DNA of 64,000 nt from Croceicoccus sp. Ery15 (GCF_020985305.1 NZ_CP087588.1:3569190-3633189); one strand, 5' to 3'. Numbered from the stretch's first letter, positions 10,586 through 20,409 are shown. Numbers and translations: made by a program. Notes: a model not told the origin generated them from the letters alone.

Positions 10586-11053
10586 CTATTTGTGCCGGAT
10601 ATCGATATGCCCCAGCATGCGCACGAAATAGGCCGTCGACCAGCCCAGCATGATCACGCCGGCAATGCTTTCCAGCGCGGCGACATTGCGCCACGCGGTC
10701 AGGATCAGCGCATCGTTGAAGCCGACGGTCGAATAGCTGATGGTCGAGAAATATAGCGCCGACGACAGATCGGGCAGCGCCCCGACATAGAGATAGAAAA
10801 AAGCGTAAAGCCAGATTTCCATCCCGTGGATGATGAACAGGCTCAGCACGATCACGATTGTCATGCTGATGCCGTGGACGGTAACCGGCGGCAGATGGGT
10901 AACGCGGCGCGGGTCTTCGGCAGGGCGGATGAAACGGGTGATCATGGCGAGGCCGAGCCCGTGAATAATCACGCAGGACGCGCCCAGCAGGCTGGCAGCA
11001 CCCAGTTCGATGGCCAGCTGGTGGAATGGCGCATTCGTCAGTGCTGTCTGCAA
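10586..11053 (-). CDS. Two-TM/ion-channel-type potassium channel-like protein
   Basis: 155 residues with about four hydrophobic segments. The last pair frames a pore loop (SALYFSTISYSTVGFNDA near residues 97-114), as in Ion_trans_2 channels. The selectivity filter reads TVGFND instead of the usual TVGYGD, so K+ selectivity may be altered. No ATG start is available upstream in frame; the TTG at 11053 is the best candidate, although its ribosome site is weak. Inner-membrane location is inferred. Confidence 0.75.
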   Translation of the reverse strand: MQTALTNAPFHQLAIELGAASLLGASCVIIHGLGLAMITRFIRPAEDPRRVTHLPPVTVHGISMTIVIVLSLFIIHGMEIWLYAFFYLYVGALPDLSSALYFSTISYSTVGFNDALILTAWRNVAALESIAGVIMLGWSTAYFVRMLGHIDIRHK

Positions 11054-11127
11054 TTTTCGCCCCGCAACCGGTTTCGACCGGCCATATCATAGGGCGCAAG
11101 CAGCACGATTTGAAAGACCTGCGGCTT

Positions 11128-11310
11128 TCAGCCCTTATGTTCGGGCAGGCCCTTGCGACTGGTTGAGGCGAATTCTTCCAGTTCGGCCTCGCTCATGCTG
11201 TCGTACATGCCCTTTGAGGCGCCTTGCAGATCCGATCGTTTCGCATCGCCCCGCTTGGCCGCCAATGCCGCCCCTGCGGCCTTTTGCTGGGCTTTCGATT
11301 TTGCAGGCAT
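11128..11310 (-). CDS. DUF3008 small protein
   Basis: A 60-residue basic protein starting MPAKSKAQQKAAGAALAAKR and ending in a region with EAELEEFAST. This is the DUF3008 pattern, found in many alpha- and betaproteobacteria. Its function is unknown. Its ATG overlaps the stop of the DUF2945 gene (TGATG), so the two are translationally coupled. Confidence 0.85.
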   Translation of the reverse strand: MPAKSKAQQKAAGAALAAKRGDAKRSDLQGASKGMYDSMSEAELEEFASTSRKGLPEHKG

Positions 11311-11540
11311 CAGTCGGCCTTTTCCAGTTCGGAGCCGAGTTTCAGCACCTTGTCCCCGTCCTCCTGTTCGATCAGATAGGCCGGATTGTCGCTGCTGCCG
11401 TGGCGGGTGATCGTAGACCCCTTGATCGTGCGTTCGACATCGCCTTCGAAACGCTCGCGGATCTGGCCTTTCCCGGTGCCGTTGCCCCAGCTCCACTGGA
11501 CGTGCTGGTTCACGCGAAAGCTTTTGTCCCGATCCGCCAT
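11310..11540 (-). CDS. DUF2945 / HVA1-type tudor-like protein
   Basis: A 76-residue protein. FRVNQHVQWSWGNGTGKGQI and ITRHGSSDNPAYLIEQEDG match the small beta-barrel DUF2945 (hypervirulence-associated tudor) family, which often co-occurs with DUF3008. It is followed by DUF3008 with a TGATG overlap. Stress-related expression is common in the family but cannot be read from this sequence. Confidence 0.88.
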   Translation of the reverse strand: MADRDKSFRVNQHVQWSWGNGTGKGQIRERFEGDVERTIKGSTITRHGSSDNPAYLIEQEDGDKVLKLGSELEKAD

Positions 11541-11545
11541 CGTTT

Positions 11546-11830
11546 TTACTCGGCTGCGGGCGCGTTGTCGGCATTCCCGGCTTCGAAGGTGAAGTCTTCG
11601 GCCATTTCTGTCGCCGGTTGCTCATCGGTCGTCGCCGGTGCGGTGCGGGTGGCGACTTCCTTTACCTCGCCCGCCTGATCCGATGTCAGCGCGCCGGTCA
11701 CCCACACGATAGTCATGGCGGCGGCGGCCAGAAACAGGCTGATCAGCAGCACATAGCGGACGATATTCGGGGTCGATCCACCACGCGCCTCGTCGGTGGT
11801 CAGGTCGACTTCGTCTCCATGGCGTTGCAT
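11546..11830 (-). CDS. Single-pass membrane protein, hypothetical
   Basis: 94 residues starting MQRHGDEVDLTTDEARGG. The ATG at 11830 has GGAAGG upstream. One transmembrane helix (YVLLISLFLAAAAMTIVWV, about residues 26-44) is followed by a Thr/Ala/Glu-rich periplasmic tail. It lies 5 bases upstream of the DUF2945 gene in the same direction, so the three genes probably form an operon. I recognise no family. Confidence 0.7.
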   Translation of the reverse strand: MQRHGDEVDLTTDEARGGSTPNIVRYVLLISLFLAAAAMTIVWVTGALTSDQAGEVKEVATRTAPATTDEQPATEMAEDFTFEAGNADNAPAAE

Positions 11831-11974
11831 CGTCAAATCCTTCCAAGCTCCTGTCGTGCGATCCCTGGACCCGCGTCCGGTGCCGGAAGCAGGCGGTTCA
11901 TTTCGGGAAACGCAGCCCCGGAGCATAAGGTTCCGGAGGAGGCGGGAGGAATGACGCGCGAGGGCGGCCCTGAA

Positions 11975-12817
11975 TCAGGGGCGCAGCAGCTCGTTGATGC
12001 CGGTCTTCGAACGGGTCTGTGCGTCCACGGTCTTGACGATTACCGCGCAATAAAGCGACGGGCCGGGCGTGCCGTCGGGCAGGGGCTTGCCAGGCATCGA
12101 ACCGGGCACGACCACGGCGAACGGCGGAACGCGCCCCACATGGACTTCGCCGGTGTTGCGATCGATGATCTTGGTCGATGCGCCGATGAATACGCCCATC
12201 GAAAGCACCGCACCTTCGCCGATGATGACCCCTTCGGCCACTTCGCTACGCGCGCCGATAAAGGCGCCGTCCTCGATGATGACGGGGCCGGCCTGCAGCG
12301 GTTCCAGCACGCCGCCAATGCCCGCACCGCCCGAGATATGGACGTTCTTGCCGATCTGCGCGCAGGAACCGACGGTTGCCCATGTATCGACCATCGTGCC
12401 CTCGTCGACGAAGGCGCCGATATTGACGAAGCTGGGCATCAGCACCACGCCCTTGCCGATAAAGCTGCCGCGCCGCGCCACCGCGCCCGGCACCACGCGA
12501 AAGCCGTTCCGGGCAAAGCGGTCATCGGTCCAGCCCGCGAATTTCGAAGGCACCTTGTCATAGGCGCTTTCGCCCGCCGAACCATAGGGCACGATTTCAT
12601 TGTCGTTCAGGCGGAACGACAGCAGCACAGCCTTTTTCAGCCATTGGTTGACCACCCATTCGCCGTCCCGCTTTTCGGCCACGCGTGCCTCGCCCGAATC
12701 GAGCAGGGCCAGAGCTTCCTCGACATCCTTGCGCACTTCGGTGCTTTCGGGCGTGACATTGGCGCGATCTTCGAAGGCGGCATCGATGCGGGCGATCAGC
12801 TCTGATTGGGTGGTCAT
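11975..12817 (-). CDS. dapD: Tetrahydrodipicolinate N-succinyltransferase DapD
   Basis: The lysine/diaminopimelate pathway enzyme that succinylates 2,3,4,5-tetrahydropyridine-2,6-dicarboxylate using succinyl-CoA. The 280 residues include the left-handed beta-helix hexapeptide region ([20 protein letters not shown] onwards, about residues 145-230) and the signature [16 protein letters not shown]. Length and order are normal for the trimeric DapD family. The upstream gap of 196 bases to the divergent protease gene probably holds both promoters. Confidence 0.97.
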   Translation of the reverse strand: MTTQSELIARIDAAFEDRANVTPESTEVRKDVEEALALLDSGEARVAEKRDGEWVVNQWLKKAVLLSFRLNDNEIVPYGSAGESAYDKVPSKFAGWTDDRFARNGFRVVPGAVARRGSFIGKGVVLMPSFVNIGAFVDEGTMVDTWATVGSCAQIGKNVHISGGAGIGGVLEPLQAGPVIIEDGAFIGARSEVAEGVIIGEGAVLSMGVFIGASTKIIDRNTGEVHVGRVPPFAVVVPGSMPGKPLPDGTPGPSLYCAVIVKTVDAQTRSKTGINELLRP

Positions 12818-13013
12818 GGCGCGCGGTTCTTTCTTGGCACGGATGGTAACTGCCGCCGTGGAGGGGCGGTCGGGAAAGGCGCACCGCCTATCGCCTCAAC
12901 CCCGTCGGGGCAACTGTTACAGGCGAAATCACTTGTGCCGTGGCGGGGCATGGGGGGCCGGACCATACAATTGCCCCTCGATTTTTCATGGCAATCGGGG
13001 CACTTATCGAAAG

Positions 13014-15452
13014 ATGAATGGGGTTTGCGCGGACCGGAATGCGGATCGGTACGCGCCAGTGATGGGGGATTTGGTGATTTCGGGTCGTTCGGACCATCAG
13101 CGTTGGACGGGGCCGAAACGGGTCCGCAGGGCACGGTTGATGCTGGGCCTGCCTGTCCTTGCGCTGCTTGCGGCCTGCGGCGGCGGCGGATCGGGGGGAG
13201 GGCCGATTTCCACGCCTTCGCCTGTGCCCAGCCCGACGCCGACCCCGACGCCCGTGATCAACTTCAACACGGCGGAATATCGCCAGTCCGACGGGCCCGA
13301 ATTGCACGATGCCGTTACCGCATGGCAGCAGGGCGCCACGGGCGAGGGCGTGGGTATCGCGATCATCGACACGGGGATCGACAGCGATAATCCGGAATTC
13401 GCGGGGCGGATTTCCAGTGCTTCGGCCGATGTGGCGGGCAATCGCGGGATCGAATCGCCCGATGGGCACGGCACGCAGGTCGCGCTGGTCGCGGCGGCGG
13501 CACGCGATGGAGCGGGGGTGATGGGAATCGCCTTTGACGCGACGATTATGGCATTCCGCGCCGATCTGCCCGGCACGTGCGAGGGGTTCGACCCGCTGAA
13601 TCCCACGACCGGTTGCAGCTTCAGCGATTCCGATATTGCACAGGGCGTCAATCTTGCGGTGTCGGCGGGGGCGAAGGTCATCAATATCTCGCTGGGCGGA
13701 TCGACGCCGACCCGCACGCTCGGCAATGCGCTGGCATCGGCGGCGGCGGCAGGCGTGGTGATCGTGATTTCGGGCGGCAATGACGGCGAAAGCACCGATC
13801 CGCTGGTCGATCCGTCGAATCCCGATCCCTTTGCCATCGGCGCGCTGGCCGCGGCGCGGTCGAATGTGATCATCGCCGGATCGGTCGACAGCGCATCGCA
13901 GATTTCCGCCTTCAGCAACAAGGCAGGCTCGTCAGCAGCATCGTTCCTGACCGCTCAGGGCGAAGATATCTGCTGCGTCTATGAAGATGGCGAGATCTAT
14001 ACCGAGGTCCAGAATGGATCCGAATATGTCTATGTCGTCAATGGCACCAGCTTTGCCGCGCCGCAGATCGCGGGGGCGGCGGCCTTGCTGGCGCAGGCTT
14101 TTCCCAATTTGAGCGGATCGGAAATCGTCAGCCTGCTGCTGAACAGCGCGCGCGATGCGGGGGCGGCGGGGACCGATGCGATCTATGGCCGCGGCGTGCT
14201 GGATATCGGTGCGGCGTTCGAACCTGCGGGCACGACGACACTGGCGGGCAGCAGCACGGCGCTTTCGCTGGCCAGCGCGGCGGGTACGACCAGCCCGGCA
14301 ATGGGCGATGCGGGGGTACAGGGCACTGCCGGAGCGGTGGTGCTCGACGGATACGGGCGTGCCTATGCCGTCGATCTGGGCGCGCGGATGCAACGCGCCG
14401 CACCGCGCCGCGACCTTGCCCGCGCGCTGATCGGCAATGCGCAGGGCGCCAGCCTGCAGGCCGGTGCGCTGGGGGCCAGCTTTTCGGTTACCGATCCGCT
14501 GAACGGACGCGGCAGCGGCGGCGCGCTGAACCTGCGCAATGACGAGATTGCGGGCGCGCGGCTTCTGGCTGCGCAGGTCACCGCACGGATCGCGCCGGGC
14601 ACCGAGGTCGCCTTCGGTTTCCGTCAGGGGGCAGGCGGGCTGGAAGCGGGTCTGCGCGGCGCCGAACGGCCTGCCTTTATGGTCGCGCAGGACGCGGGCG
14701 CGGATTTCGGTTTCGCCGCCATGCGCGAGGGATCAATGGCAGTGCGCCGCGATATGGGCGGCTGGGGCCTGACACTGTCGGGCGAAACCGGCCTGGTATG
14801 GAGCGAGCGGCTGGACGACCCGTTGGCGATCCTGCCCGCGCGGCGTGACCGGATTGCACGCTATGGCTTGGCGGCGGACAGCAGGACGGGCGATGTGACC
14901 GCCATGGTCGGCGCTTCGTGGCTGGCCGAGGGTGCGACCGTGCTGGGCGGCAGTTTTCAGCAATCGCTGGTGGGCGCGGGCGGGGCCGACAGCCTGTTCG
15001 TCGATGCGATGCTGGGCTGGGACGCGGCGCGCGACTGGCGCTTTGGCGCGGCGATGCGGCAGGGATTTACCCGCCCCGTCACCGGCGGGCTGATGGCGGG
15101 CAACAGCCTGCTGCGAAGCATGGGGTGGAGCGTGGATGCCGTGCATTCGGGCCTGTTCGGCAGGGACGACCGGCTGGCGCTGCGCATTTCGCAACCATTG
15201 CGCGTCGAATCGGGTGCGCTCGCGCTCGATCTGCCGCTCGCCTATGACTACGAAAGCGAAGAAGCGAGCTGGGGCATATCGCGCCTCTCGCTCTCTCCCA
15301 GCGGGCGCGAGATCGCGAGCGAGATTTCGTGGCAGGGCCCGCTATGGGGCGGAAACATGTCGGCCAGCCTGTTCCACCGGCGCGAACCGGGCCACATCGC
15401 TGCGGCCGGGGACGATATAGGCGCGGGCCTGCGCTGGAGCCGCGCGTTCTAA
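13014..15452 (+). CDS. S8 subtilisin-like lipoprotein with C-terminal barrel-like region
   Basis: About 812 residues. A basic n-region and hydrophobic core end in LLAAC, a lipobox, followed by a GGGGSGGG / PTPTPTP linker. The subtilase catalytic triad is present: Asp in IIDTGID, His in DGHGTQV and Ser in NGTSFAAPQ. After residue 400 comes a long region rich in alternating hydrophobic residues, ending GAGLRWSRAF with a terminal Phe, as in outer-membrane autotransporter barrels. Start candidates are ATGs at 13014, 13062 and 13140; none has a strong ribosome site. The last would lose the basic n-region. Confidence 0.85.
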   Translation: MNGVCADRNADRYAPVMGDLVISGRSDHQRWTGPKRVRRARLMLGLPVLALLAACGGGGSGGGPISTPSPVPSPTPTPTPVINFNTAEYRQSDGPELHDAVTAWQQGATGEGVGIAIIDTGIDSDNPEFAGRISSASADVAGNRGIESPDGHGTQVALVAAAARDGAGVMGIAFDATIMAFRADLPGTCEGFDPLNPTTGCSFSDSDIAQGVNLAVSAGAKVINISLGGSTPTRTLGNALASAAAAGVVIVISGGNDGESTDPLVDPSNPDPFAIGALAAARSNVIIAGSVDSASQISAFSNKAGSSAASFLTAQGEDICCVYEDGEIYTEVQNGSEYVYVVNGTSFAAPQIAGAAALLAQAFPNLSGSEIVSLLLNSARDAGAAGTDAIYGRGVLDIGAAFEPAGTTTLAGSSTALSLASAAGTTSPAMGDAGVQGTAGAVVLDGYGRAYAVDLGARMQRAAPRRDLARALIGNAQGASLQAGALGASFSVTDPLNGRGSGGALNLRNDEIAGARLLAAQVTARIAPGTEVAFGFRQGAGGLEAGLRGAERPAFMVAQDAGADFGFAAMREGSMAVRRDMGGWGLTLSGETGLVWSERLDDPLAILPARRDRIARYGLAADSRTGDVTAMVGASWLAEGATVLGGSFQQSLVGAGGADSLFVDAMLGWDAARDWRFGAAMRQGFTRPVTGGLMAGNSLLRSMGWSVDAVHSGLFGRDDRLALRISQPLRVESGALALDLPLAYDYESEEASWGISRLSLSPSGREIASEISWQGPLWGGNMSASLFHRREPGHIAAAGDDIGAGLRWSRAF

Positions 15453-15455
15453 CGA

Positions 15456-16142
15456 TCAGGTCGGCGAACTGTCGCCCGTCAATTGCCTGACAAAGGAGAC
15501 GAGGCCCGTCTGGCGTTCCCGGCGCAGCCGTTCGGCGTCCAGAATGCGGCGTACCTGCTCATAGCAGCGGTCGATATCGTCGTTGACGACGACGTAATCG
15601 TAATCCGACCAGTGGCTGATCTCGGCACGGGCGCGGTCCATGCGCGCCTCGATCACTGCGGCATCGTCGGTGCCCCGCGCGGTCAGGCGGCGGCGCAATT
15701 CGTCGATGCTGGGGGGCAGGATGAACACGGGAACGACATCTTCGCGCGCGCGCTGAGACAATTGCTGCGTGCCTTGCCAGTCGATGTCGAACAGGAAATC
15801 GGTGCCGGCCTTCAGCCCTGCCCAGATTTGCGCCTTGGGCGTGCCATAGCTGTTGCCGAACACATGCGCCCATTCAAGGAATTCGTGATCTTCTGCCATG
15901 CGGTCGAACGTCGGCTTGTCGACGAAATGATAATCGCGCCCGTCCTGTTCGCCCGGACGGATCGGGCGCGTGGTGGCCGAAACCGACATGGCAAGCCCCG
16001 CGTCCGACTGCAGCAGCTTTTTCGCAATCGTCGTCTTTCCCGCACCCGACGGCGAGGAGAGAATGAACATCAGCCCGCGGCGCGCCAAAGGGGTTTCCGG
16101 CGCGCCATGGGGGGCGGTATCGGTGCTGTCGTGATCGGCCAT
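15456..16142 (-). CDS. gmk: Guanylate kinase
   Basis: Phosphorylates GMP to GDP with ATP. The P-loop SSPSGAGKTT lies near residue 29. The GMP-binding segment SATTRPIRPGEQDGRDYHFV starts near residue 55, and HVFGNSYGTPK is near 95. The 228 residues include about 20 extra N-terminal residues compared with E. coli Gmk, common in sphingomonads. It is convergent with the protease gene, ending 4 bases from it. Confidence 0.97.
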   Translation of the reverse strand: MADHDSTDTAPHGAPETPLARRGLMFILSSPSGAGKTTIAKKLLQSDAGLAMSVSATTRPIRPGEQDGRDYHFVDKPTFDRMAEDHEFLEWAHVFGNSYGTPKAQIWAGLKAGTDFLFDIDWQGTQQLSQRAREDVVPVFILPPSIDELRRRLTARGTDDAAVIEARMDRARAEISHWSDYDYVVVNDDIDRCYEQVRRILDAERLRRERQTGLVSFVRQLTGDSSPT

Positions 16143-16205
16143 GCGCGCTGATGGCCGCGAGGGGGGAGGTGCGTCAAGCGCGTAAAGCGCCCTCTTGCAC
16201 CGCTG

Positions 16206-16613
16206 TCACCCGTTGCCGCTGTCGCTCATGCGTTTGTGCAATGCCTTTTGCCCCTCGGCCCGGGCCTTGCGGCTGCGGCTGCGGTCGTACAGCGCCTTGG
16301 CCAGCAATCCGCCGCCGATCACCACCGCACCCGGCACCGAACGGGTGGCGACGCGGGCAAGTCCCGCTGCCATCAGCGTTTCGGAGATCGACCGGTTGTC
16401 GATCGCCTTGCGCGCATCCTCGCGGCTGTAGCGCTTGCTGAGCATTTTCTTTTCCGCCATCTGCCGCGCAAAGCGCGATACGCCGCGCAAGGCGATGTCG
16501 GTCAGGATCAGATTGGTGATCGGATTGGGGCTGAAATCCGGCAGGCCGTTTTCGTCAGTAACGGGCGTGGTGCCCTTTTTCGGTTTCTTGCGGCTTTTGC
16601 GGAAAATGCCCAT
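16206..16613 (-). CDS. Hypothetical basic protein
   Basis: A protein of 135 residues, beginning MGIFRKSRKKPKKGTTPV. The ATG at 16613 is chosen because the residues upstream in frame look non-coding. The segment FSPNPITNLILTDIALRGVSRFARQ is conserved-looking, and a hydrophobic Gly/Val stretch (VPGAVVIGGGLLAKALY) lies near residue 95. This type of protein is seen in sphingomonads next to gmk; function unknown. Confidence 0.75.
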   Translation of the reverse strand: MGIFRKSRKKPKKGTTPVTDENGLPDFSPNPITNLILTDIALRGVSRFARQMAEKKMLSKRYSREDARKAIDNRSISETLMAAGLARVATRSVPGAVVIGGGLLAKALYDRSRSRKARAEGQKALHKRMSDSGNG

Positions 16614-16673
16614 TGCTTGCCCCCGTTCGCTAACAGCGCGCCTGCACTGCCGCATGACAGATGCGGGCGCTGC

Positions 16674-17183
16674 CTATTTCTTTTTGCCGAAATCCACCGT
16701 GACGACATTCGAACCGTCGTCGGGTGCATCCCTGTCGTCAACGCCGACATGGGCAGCCTGTTCCGAATCGTTTTCGGCATCGCCGTGGGGCTCGCCCTCG
16801 TCCACCTCTGCCACGGCCTGGAATTGCAGGCCGAATTCGACGGCCGGATCGACGAAAGCGGTAATGGCGGAAAACGGAACAGTCAGCTTGGCCGGAATCT
16901 GGTTAAAGCTGAGCCCGACCGAGAAATGATCCTCCGCGACGGTCAGATCCCAGAACTTGTTCTGCAGAACGATCGTCATCTCGTCCGGAAAACGGGCGCG
17001 CAGATCGGCGGGGATGTCCACGCCTGCCGCGCCGGTCTTGAACGTGATATAGAAATGATGGCTGCCCGGCGGCATGCCGCCCGCGGCCTCGACCTCGCCC
17101 AAAACGCGGCCGACCACGGCGCGCAGGGCTTCCTGCACGATCTCGTCATAAGGGATCAGGCTGTCGGGCGTGGTATCGTTCAT
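16674..17183 (-). CDS. sspB: SspB-type ClpXP adaptor (stringent starvation protein B family)
   Basis: An adaptor that hands ssrA-tagged proteins to ClpXP. The central fold carries HHFYITFKTGAAGVDIP, MTIVLQNKFWDLTV and FSVGLSFNQIPAKLTVPF, matching the alphaproteobacterial SspB group. After an acidic linker the short C-terminal tail VVTVDFGKKK resembles the ClpX-binding peptide. The ATG at 17183 is preferred to an in-frame GTG at 17189. It is divergent from hisB. Confidence 0.92.
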   Translation of the reverse strand: MNDTTPDSLIPYDEIVQEALRAVVGRVLGEVEAAGGMPPGSHHFYITFKTGAAGVDIPADLRARFPDEMTIVLQNKFWDLTVAEDHFSVGLSFNQIPAKLTVPFSAITAFVDPAVEFGLQFQAVAEVDEGEPHGDAENDSEQAAHVGVDDRDAPDDGSNVVTVDFGKKK

Positions 17184-17365
17184 GGGCACGAATTGTCAGG
17201 CGGTTACGCGCCGGTCAAGCATGAATGGACCAAGCTTGCGGACAATATCGCGGCCGTCGAACAATTGTTGCGGGTATGCACGGTTGCGCTTGATGCGAAT
17301 TTCCGATGCTTGTCGCGTCGCGCAACCCCTTGCACACGGCGGCGCGGGGCCTATAGCGCAGGATC

Positions 17366-17992
17366 ATGCAGACCAGCCAAGCCTCTCGGACCGGTTCCAT
17401 CCGGCGCAAGACCCATGAAACCGACATCGATGTCGCCATCGATCTCGACGGAACGGGCCAATATGACATCGCCACCGGCATCGGTTTTCTTGACCATATG
17501 GTCGAACAGTTTTCGCGCCATTCGCTGATCGATGTGAAGCTGCATGTCGACGGCGACCTGCATGTCGACCAGCACCATACGGTGGAAGACAGCGCCATCG
17601 CGCTGGGCGAGGCGATTCTGCAGGCCCTTGGCGAAAAGCGCGGCATCACCCGCTATGGCCAGGCTTATTCCCCGATGGACGAGACTTTGGCTCGCGTTGC
17701 GCTCGATATCTCGGGCCGGCCCTATCTGGTGTGGAAGGCCGGATTCTCGCAGCCGCGGCTGGGCGAGATGGATACCGAATTGTTCGAACACTGGTTCCAT
17801 TCGATATCGCAGGCGGCGGGTATCACGCTGCATATCGAACTGCTCTATGGCCAGAACAACCATCACATCGTCGAGGCGATCTACAAGGGCTTTGCCCGTG
17901 CCATGCGCGCGGCGGTGGAAATCGACCCGCGCAAGGGCGATGCCGTGCCGTCGACAAAGGGCATGCTGGGCGCCGGGACGCTGGAGATTTAG
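17366..17992 (+). CDS. hisB: Imidazoleglycerol-phosphate dehydratase
   Basis: Dehydrates imidazole glycerol phosphate in histidine synthesis. It is the 208-residue monofunctional form, with no phosphatase domain. Metal-binding motifs [13 protein letters not shown] (near residue 39), [16 protein letters not shown] (near 68) and [12 protein letters not shown] (near 168) are intact. It heads a histidine gene run and lies 6 bases before the YciI gene. The 180-base divergent region with sspB is probably the promoter. Confidence 0.98.
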   Translation: MQTSQASRTGSIRRKTHETDIDVAIDLDGTGQYDIATGIGFLDHMVEQFSRHSLIDVKLHVDGDLHVDQHHTVEDSAIALGEAILQALGEKRGITRYGQAYSPMDETLARVALDISGRPYLVWKAGFSQPRLGEMDTELFEHWFHSISQAAGITLHIELLYGQNNHHIVEAIYKGFARAMRAAVEIDPRKGDAVPSTKGMLGAGTLEI

Positions 17993-17998
17993 GGTAAC

Positions 17999-18283
17999 AT
18001 GTTCATTCTCGACATAACCTATACCGCCCCGATCGAGGTAATCGACGGCCTGCTGGCCGACCATATCGCCTGGCTGGAACAGGGGCGCGCCGACGGCATG
18101 TTCATGGCATGGGGCCGCAAGGTGCCGCGCGACGGCGGGCTGGTCTATGCCACCGGCACGCGCGAAACGGTCGAGGCGGCGGCGCAGCGCGATCCGTTCG
18201 TGGCGAATGGCGCGGCCAGCGTGCGCGTGATCGAATTCGTACCGAGCTATGCGGACGCGGGGCTCGAAGGGCTTTCCCGATGA
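17999..18283 (+). CDS. YciI-family protein
   Basis: A 94-residue protein with the ferredoxin-like YciI fold, including IDGLLADHIAWLEQGRADG and GTRETVEAAAQRDPFVANG. The conserved His and Asp pair (DHIAWL, RDPF) of the family is present. Its biochemical role is unclear, although a catalytic acid-base pair is proposed for the family. Its stop overlaps the ATG of hisH (ATGA), so it is coupled to the histidine operon. Confidence 0.9.
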   Translation: MFILDITYTAPIEVIDGLLADHIAWLEQGRADGMFMAWGRKVPRDGGLVYATGTRETVEAAAQRDPFVANGAASVRVIEFVPSYADAGLEGLSR

Positions 18284-18909
18284 AAGACGGGCTCGCCCTC
18301 ATCGATTTCGGTGCGGGCAATCTGCATTCGGTTGAAAACGCGCTGAAAGCGGCAGGCGCGGGGCGGATCATCGTGACCAGCGATCCCGACGATGTGCGCC
18401 GCGCCGAACGCGTGGTGTTGCCGGGCGTGGGCGCGTTCGGTTCCTGCGCCAGCGCCTTGCGCGCCATTCCCGGCATGGTCGATGCGATGGAGGAAGCCGT
18501 GCTGGACGGCGGGGCGCCGTTTCTGGGCATTTGCGTGGGCATGCAGCTTCTGGCGACGCGCGGGATCGAATTCGGCACGCATAAGGGGCTGGACTGGATA
18601 CCCGGCGAAGTGCGCGCGATCGAGATTACCGATCCGGCGATCAAGGTGCCGCATATGGGCTGGAACGATGTGCGCCCGATGCCGCATCACGACGGCGCGG
18701 GGCTGATCGATCACGGCGAGGCCTATTTCCTGCACTCGTTTCATTATGTCGCCGACAGCGGGCGCGATATTGCCGCGATCACCGATCATGGCGGCGCGAT
18801 CACCGCCGCCGTCGCGCGCGACAATCTGCTGGGCGTGCAGTTTCACCCCGAAAAGAGCCAGCGCTATGGCATTGCGCTTCTCGAACGTTTTCTGGACTGG
18901 AAGCCATGA
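18280..18909 (+). CDS. hisH: Imidazole glycerol phosphate synthase, glutaminase subunit
   Basis: Class I glutamine amidotransferase that provides ammonia to HisF. LIDFGAGNLHSVENAL at the N-terminus, the nucleophile Cys in GICVGMQLL (near residue 85) and the His/Glu of VQFHPEKSQ (near 190) are intact. 209 residues, normal. It overlaps its neighbours on both sides by 4 bases, showing tight translational coupling. Confidence 0.98.
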   Translation: MKDGLALIDFGAGNLHSVENALKAAGAGRIIVTSDPDDVRRAERVVLPGVGAFGSCASALRAIPGMVDAMEEAVLDGGAPFLGICVGMQLLATRGIEFGTHKGLDWIPGEVRAIEITDPAIKVPHMGWNDVRPMPHHDGAGLIDHGEAYFLHSFHYVADSGRDIAAITDHGGAITAAVARDNLLGVQFHPEKSQRYGIALLERFLDWKP

Positions 18910-19640
18910 TCGTATTTCCCGCCATCGACCTCAAGGCCGGACAGGTCGTGCGCCTTGCCGAGGGCGATATGGACCGTGCCACCGTCTATGGCGACGATCC
19001 CGCCGCGCAGGCCGCGATATTTGCCGAGGCAGGGGCCATGCATCTGCATGTCGTCGATCTGGACGGATCGTTCGCGGGCAGGGCCGAGAATCGCGACGCG
19101 GTCGAGGGCATATTGAAAACCTTCCCCGGCCATATCCAGCTGGGCGGGGGCATCCGCACGCGCGAAGCGGTGGAGGGCTGGTTTAACCTTGGCGTTTCGC
19201 GCATCGTGATGGGCACCGCGGCGCTGAAAGACCCGCAATTCGTAAAGGACATGGCCAAAGAGTTTCCCGGCGGCATCGTCGTTGCCGTGGACGCGCGCGA
19301 CGGAATGGTAGCGACCGAGGGCTGGGCGGAATTGTCCGACGTGCCCGTCGTCGATCTGGCCCGCCGGTTCGAGGATGCAGGCGTTGCCAGCCTGCTGTTC
19401 ACCGATATCGGCCGAGACGGCATGCTGAAAGGCTGCAACATCGACGCCACCGTCGATCTTGCCCGTGCGACCGACATGCCCGTGATCGCCAGCGGCGGGG
19501 TAAAGGGGCTGGACGATATCCATATCCTGTCAATGCATGCGAATGACGGGATAGAGGGCGTGATTACGGGCCGCGCGATTTATGACGGGCGGCTCGATCT
19601 TGCCGCTGCGCTCGCCATGGCTGCGCGGGCGGAGGGTTGA
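18906..19640 (+). CDS. hisA: ProFAR isomerase HisA
   Basis: A (beta/alpha)8-barrel isomerase acting on ProFAR. Duplicated half-barrel signatures are visible: [18 protein letters not shown] at the N-terminus, [15 protein letters not shown] near residue 80 and [13 protein letters not shown] near 128. 244 residues, normal for the family. It overlaps hisH by 4 bases and is followed 4 bases later by hisF. Confidence 0.98.
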   Translation: MIVFPAIDLKAGQVVRLAEGDMDRATVYGDDPAAQAAIFAEAGAMHLHVVDLDGSFAGRAENRDAVEGILKTFPGHIQLGGGIRTREAVEGWFNLGVSRIVMGTAALKDPQFVKDMAKEFPGGIVVAVDARDGMVATEGWAELSDVPVVDLARRFEDAGVASLLFTDIGRDGMLKGCNIDATVDLARATDMPVIASGGVKGLDDIHILSMHANDGIEGVITGRAIYDGRLDLAAALAMAARAEG

Positions 19641-19644
19641 TCGC

Positions 19645-20409
19645 ATGACCGTCCGCATCCGCGTCATCCCCTGCCTCGACGTGGCCGAGGGCCGCGTGGT
19701 CAAGGGCGTGAATTTCGTCGATCTGGTCGACGCGGGCGATCCGGTCGAACAGGCGCGTGCCTATGATGCGGCGGGTGCCGACGAACTGTGTTTCCTCGAC
19801 ATTTCCGCTACCCACGAAGGGCGCGGCACTCTGGTCGATATCGTCCGGCATACGGCAGAGGTGTGCTTCATGCCGTTAACTGTGGGTGGCGGGGTGCGTT
19901 CGGTGGACGATGCCCGCACGTTGCTGCTGGCAGGCGCGGACAAGGTCGCGGTCAATTCCGCCGCCGTGGCGCGGCCCGAAGTGGTGGCCGACATCGCCGA
20001 TCGTTTCGGCGCGCAATGCGTGGTCGCCTCGATCGATGCGCGGCGCGTTGCCGGAGAGGACCGCTGGGAAATTTTCACCCATGGTGGGCGCAAGCCGACC
20101 GGCATCGATGCGGTCGAGCATGCGGTCAGGCTGGCAGGCCTTGGCGCGGGCGAGTTGCTCGTCACATCGATGGATGGCGACGGGACCAAGGCAGGCTATG
20201 ATCTTGCGCTTACCCGCGCCATTGCCGATGCGGTTTCGGTGCCTGTCGTCGCCAGCGGGGGTGTCGGCACGCTTGACCATCTTGTCGAAGGCGTCACGAA
20301 AGGCCATGCCAGTGCCGTGCTCGCCGCGTCGATCTTTCATTTCGGCACGTATTCGATTGCCGAGGCCCATGCCGCCTTGCGCGCCGCGGGACTGCCCGCC
20401 CGAGCATGA
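19645..20409 (+). CDS. hisF: Imidazole glycerol phosphate synthase, cyclase subunit
   Basis: Barrel cyclase partner of HisH. It starts [20 protein letters not shown] with catalytic Asp11 in CLDV; the second catalytic Asp is in [15 protein letters not shown] (near residue 130). 254 residues. The ATG at 19645 lies 4 bases after hisA and is preceded by GGAGGGTTGATC. It completes the core hisB-H-A-F run. Confidence 0.98.
   Translation: MTVRIRVIPCLDVAEGRVVKGVNFVDLVDAGDPVEQARAYDAAGADELCFLDISATHEGRGTLVDIVRHTAEVCFMPLTVGGGVRSVDDARTLLLAGADKVAVNSAAVARPEVVADIADRFGAQCVVASIDARRVAGEDRWEIFTHGGRKPTGIDAVEHAVRLAGLGAGELLVTSMDGDGTKAGYDLALTRAIADAVSVPVVASGGVGTLDHLVEGVTKGHASAVLAASIFHFGTYSIAEAHAALRAAGLPARA

Noticed and set aside
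10473..11099. Alternative minus-strand frame over the channel gene
   Set aside because: Arg-rich content without membrane helices; the other frame gives a clear channel-like protein.
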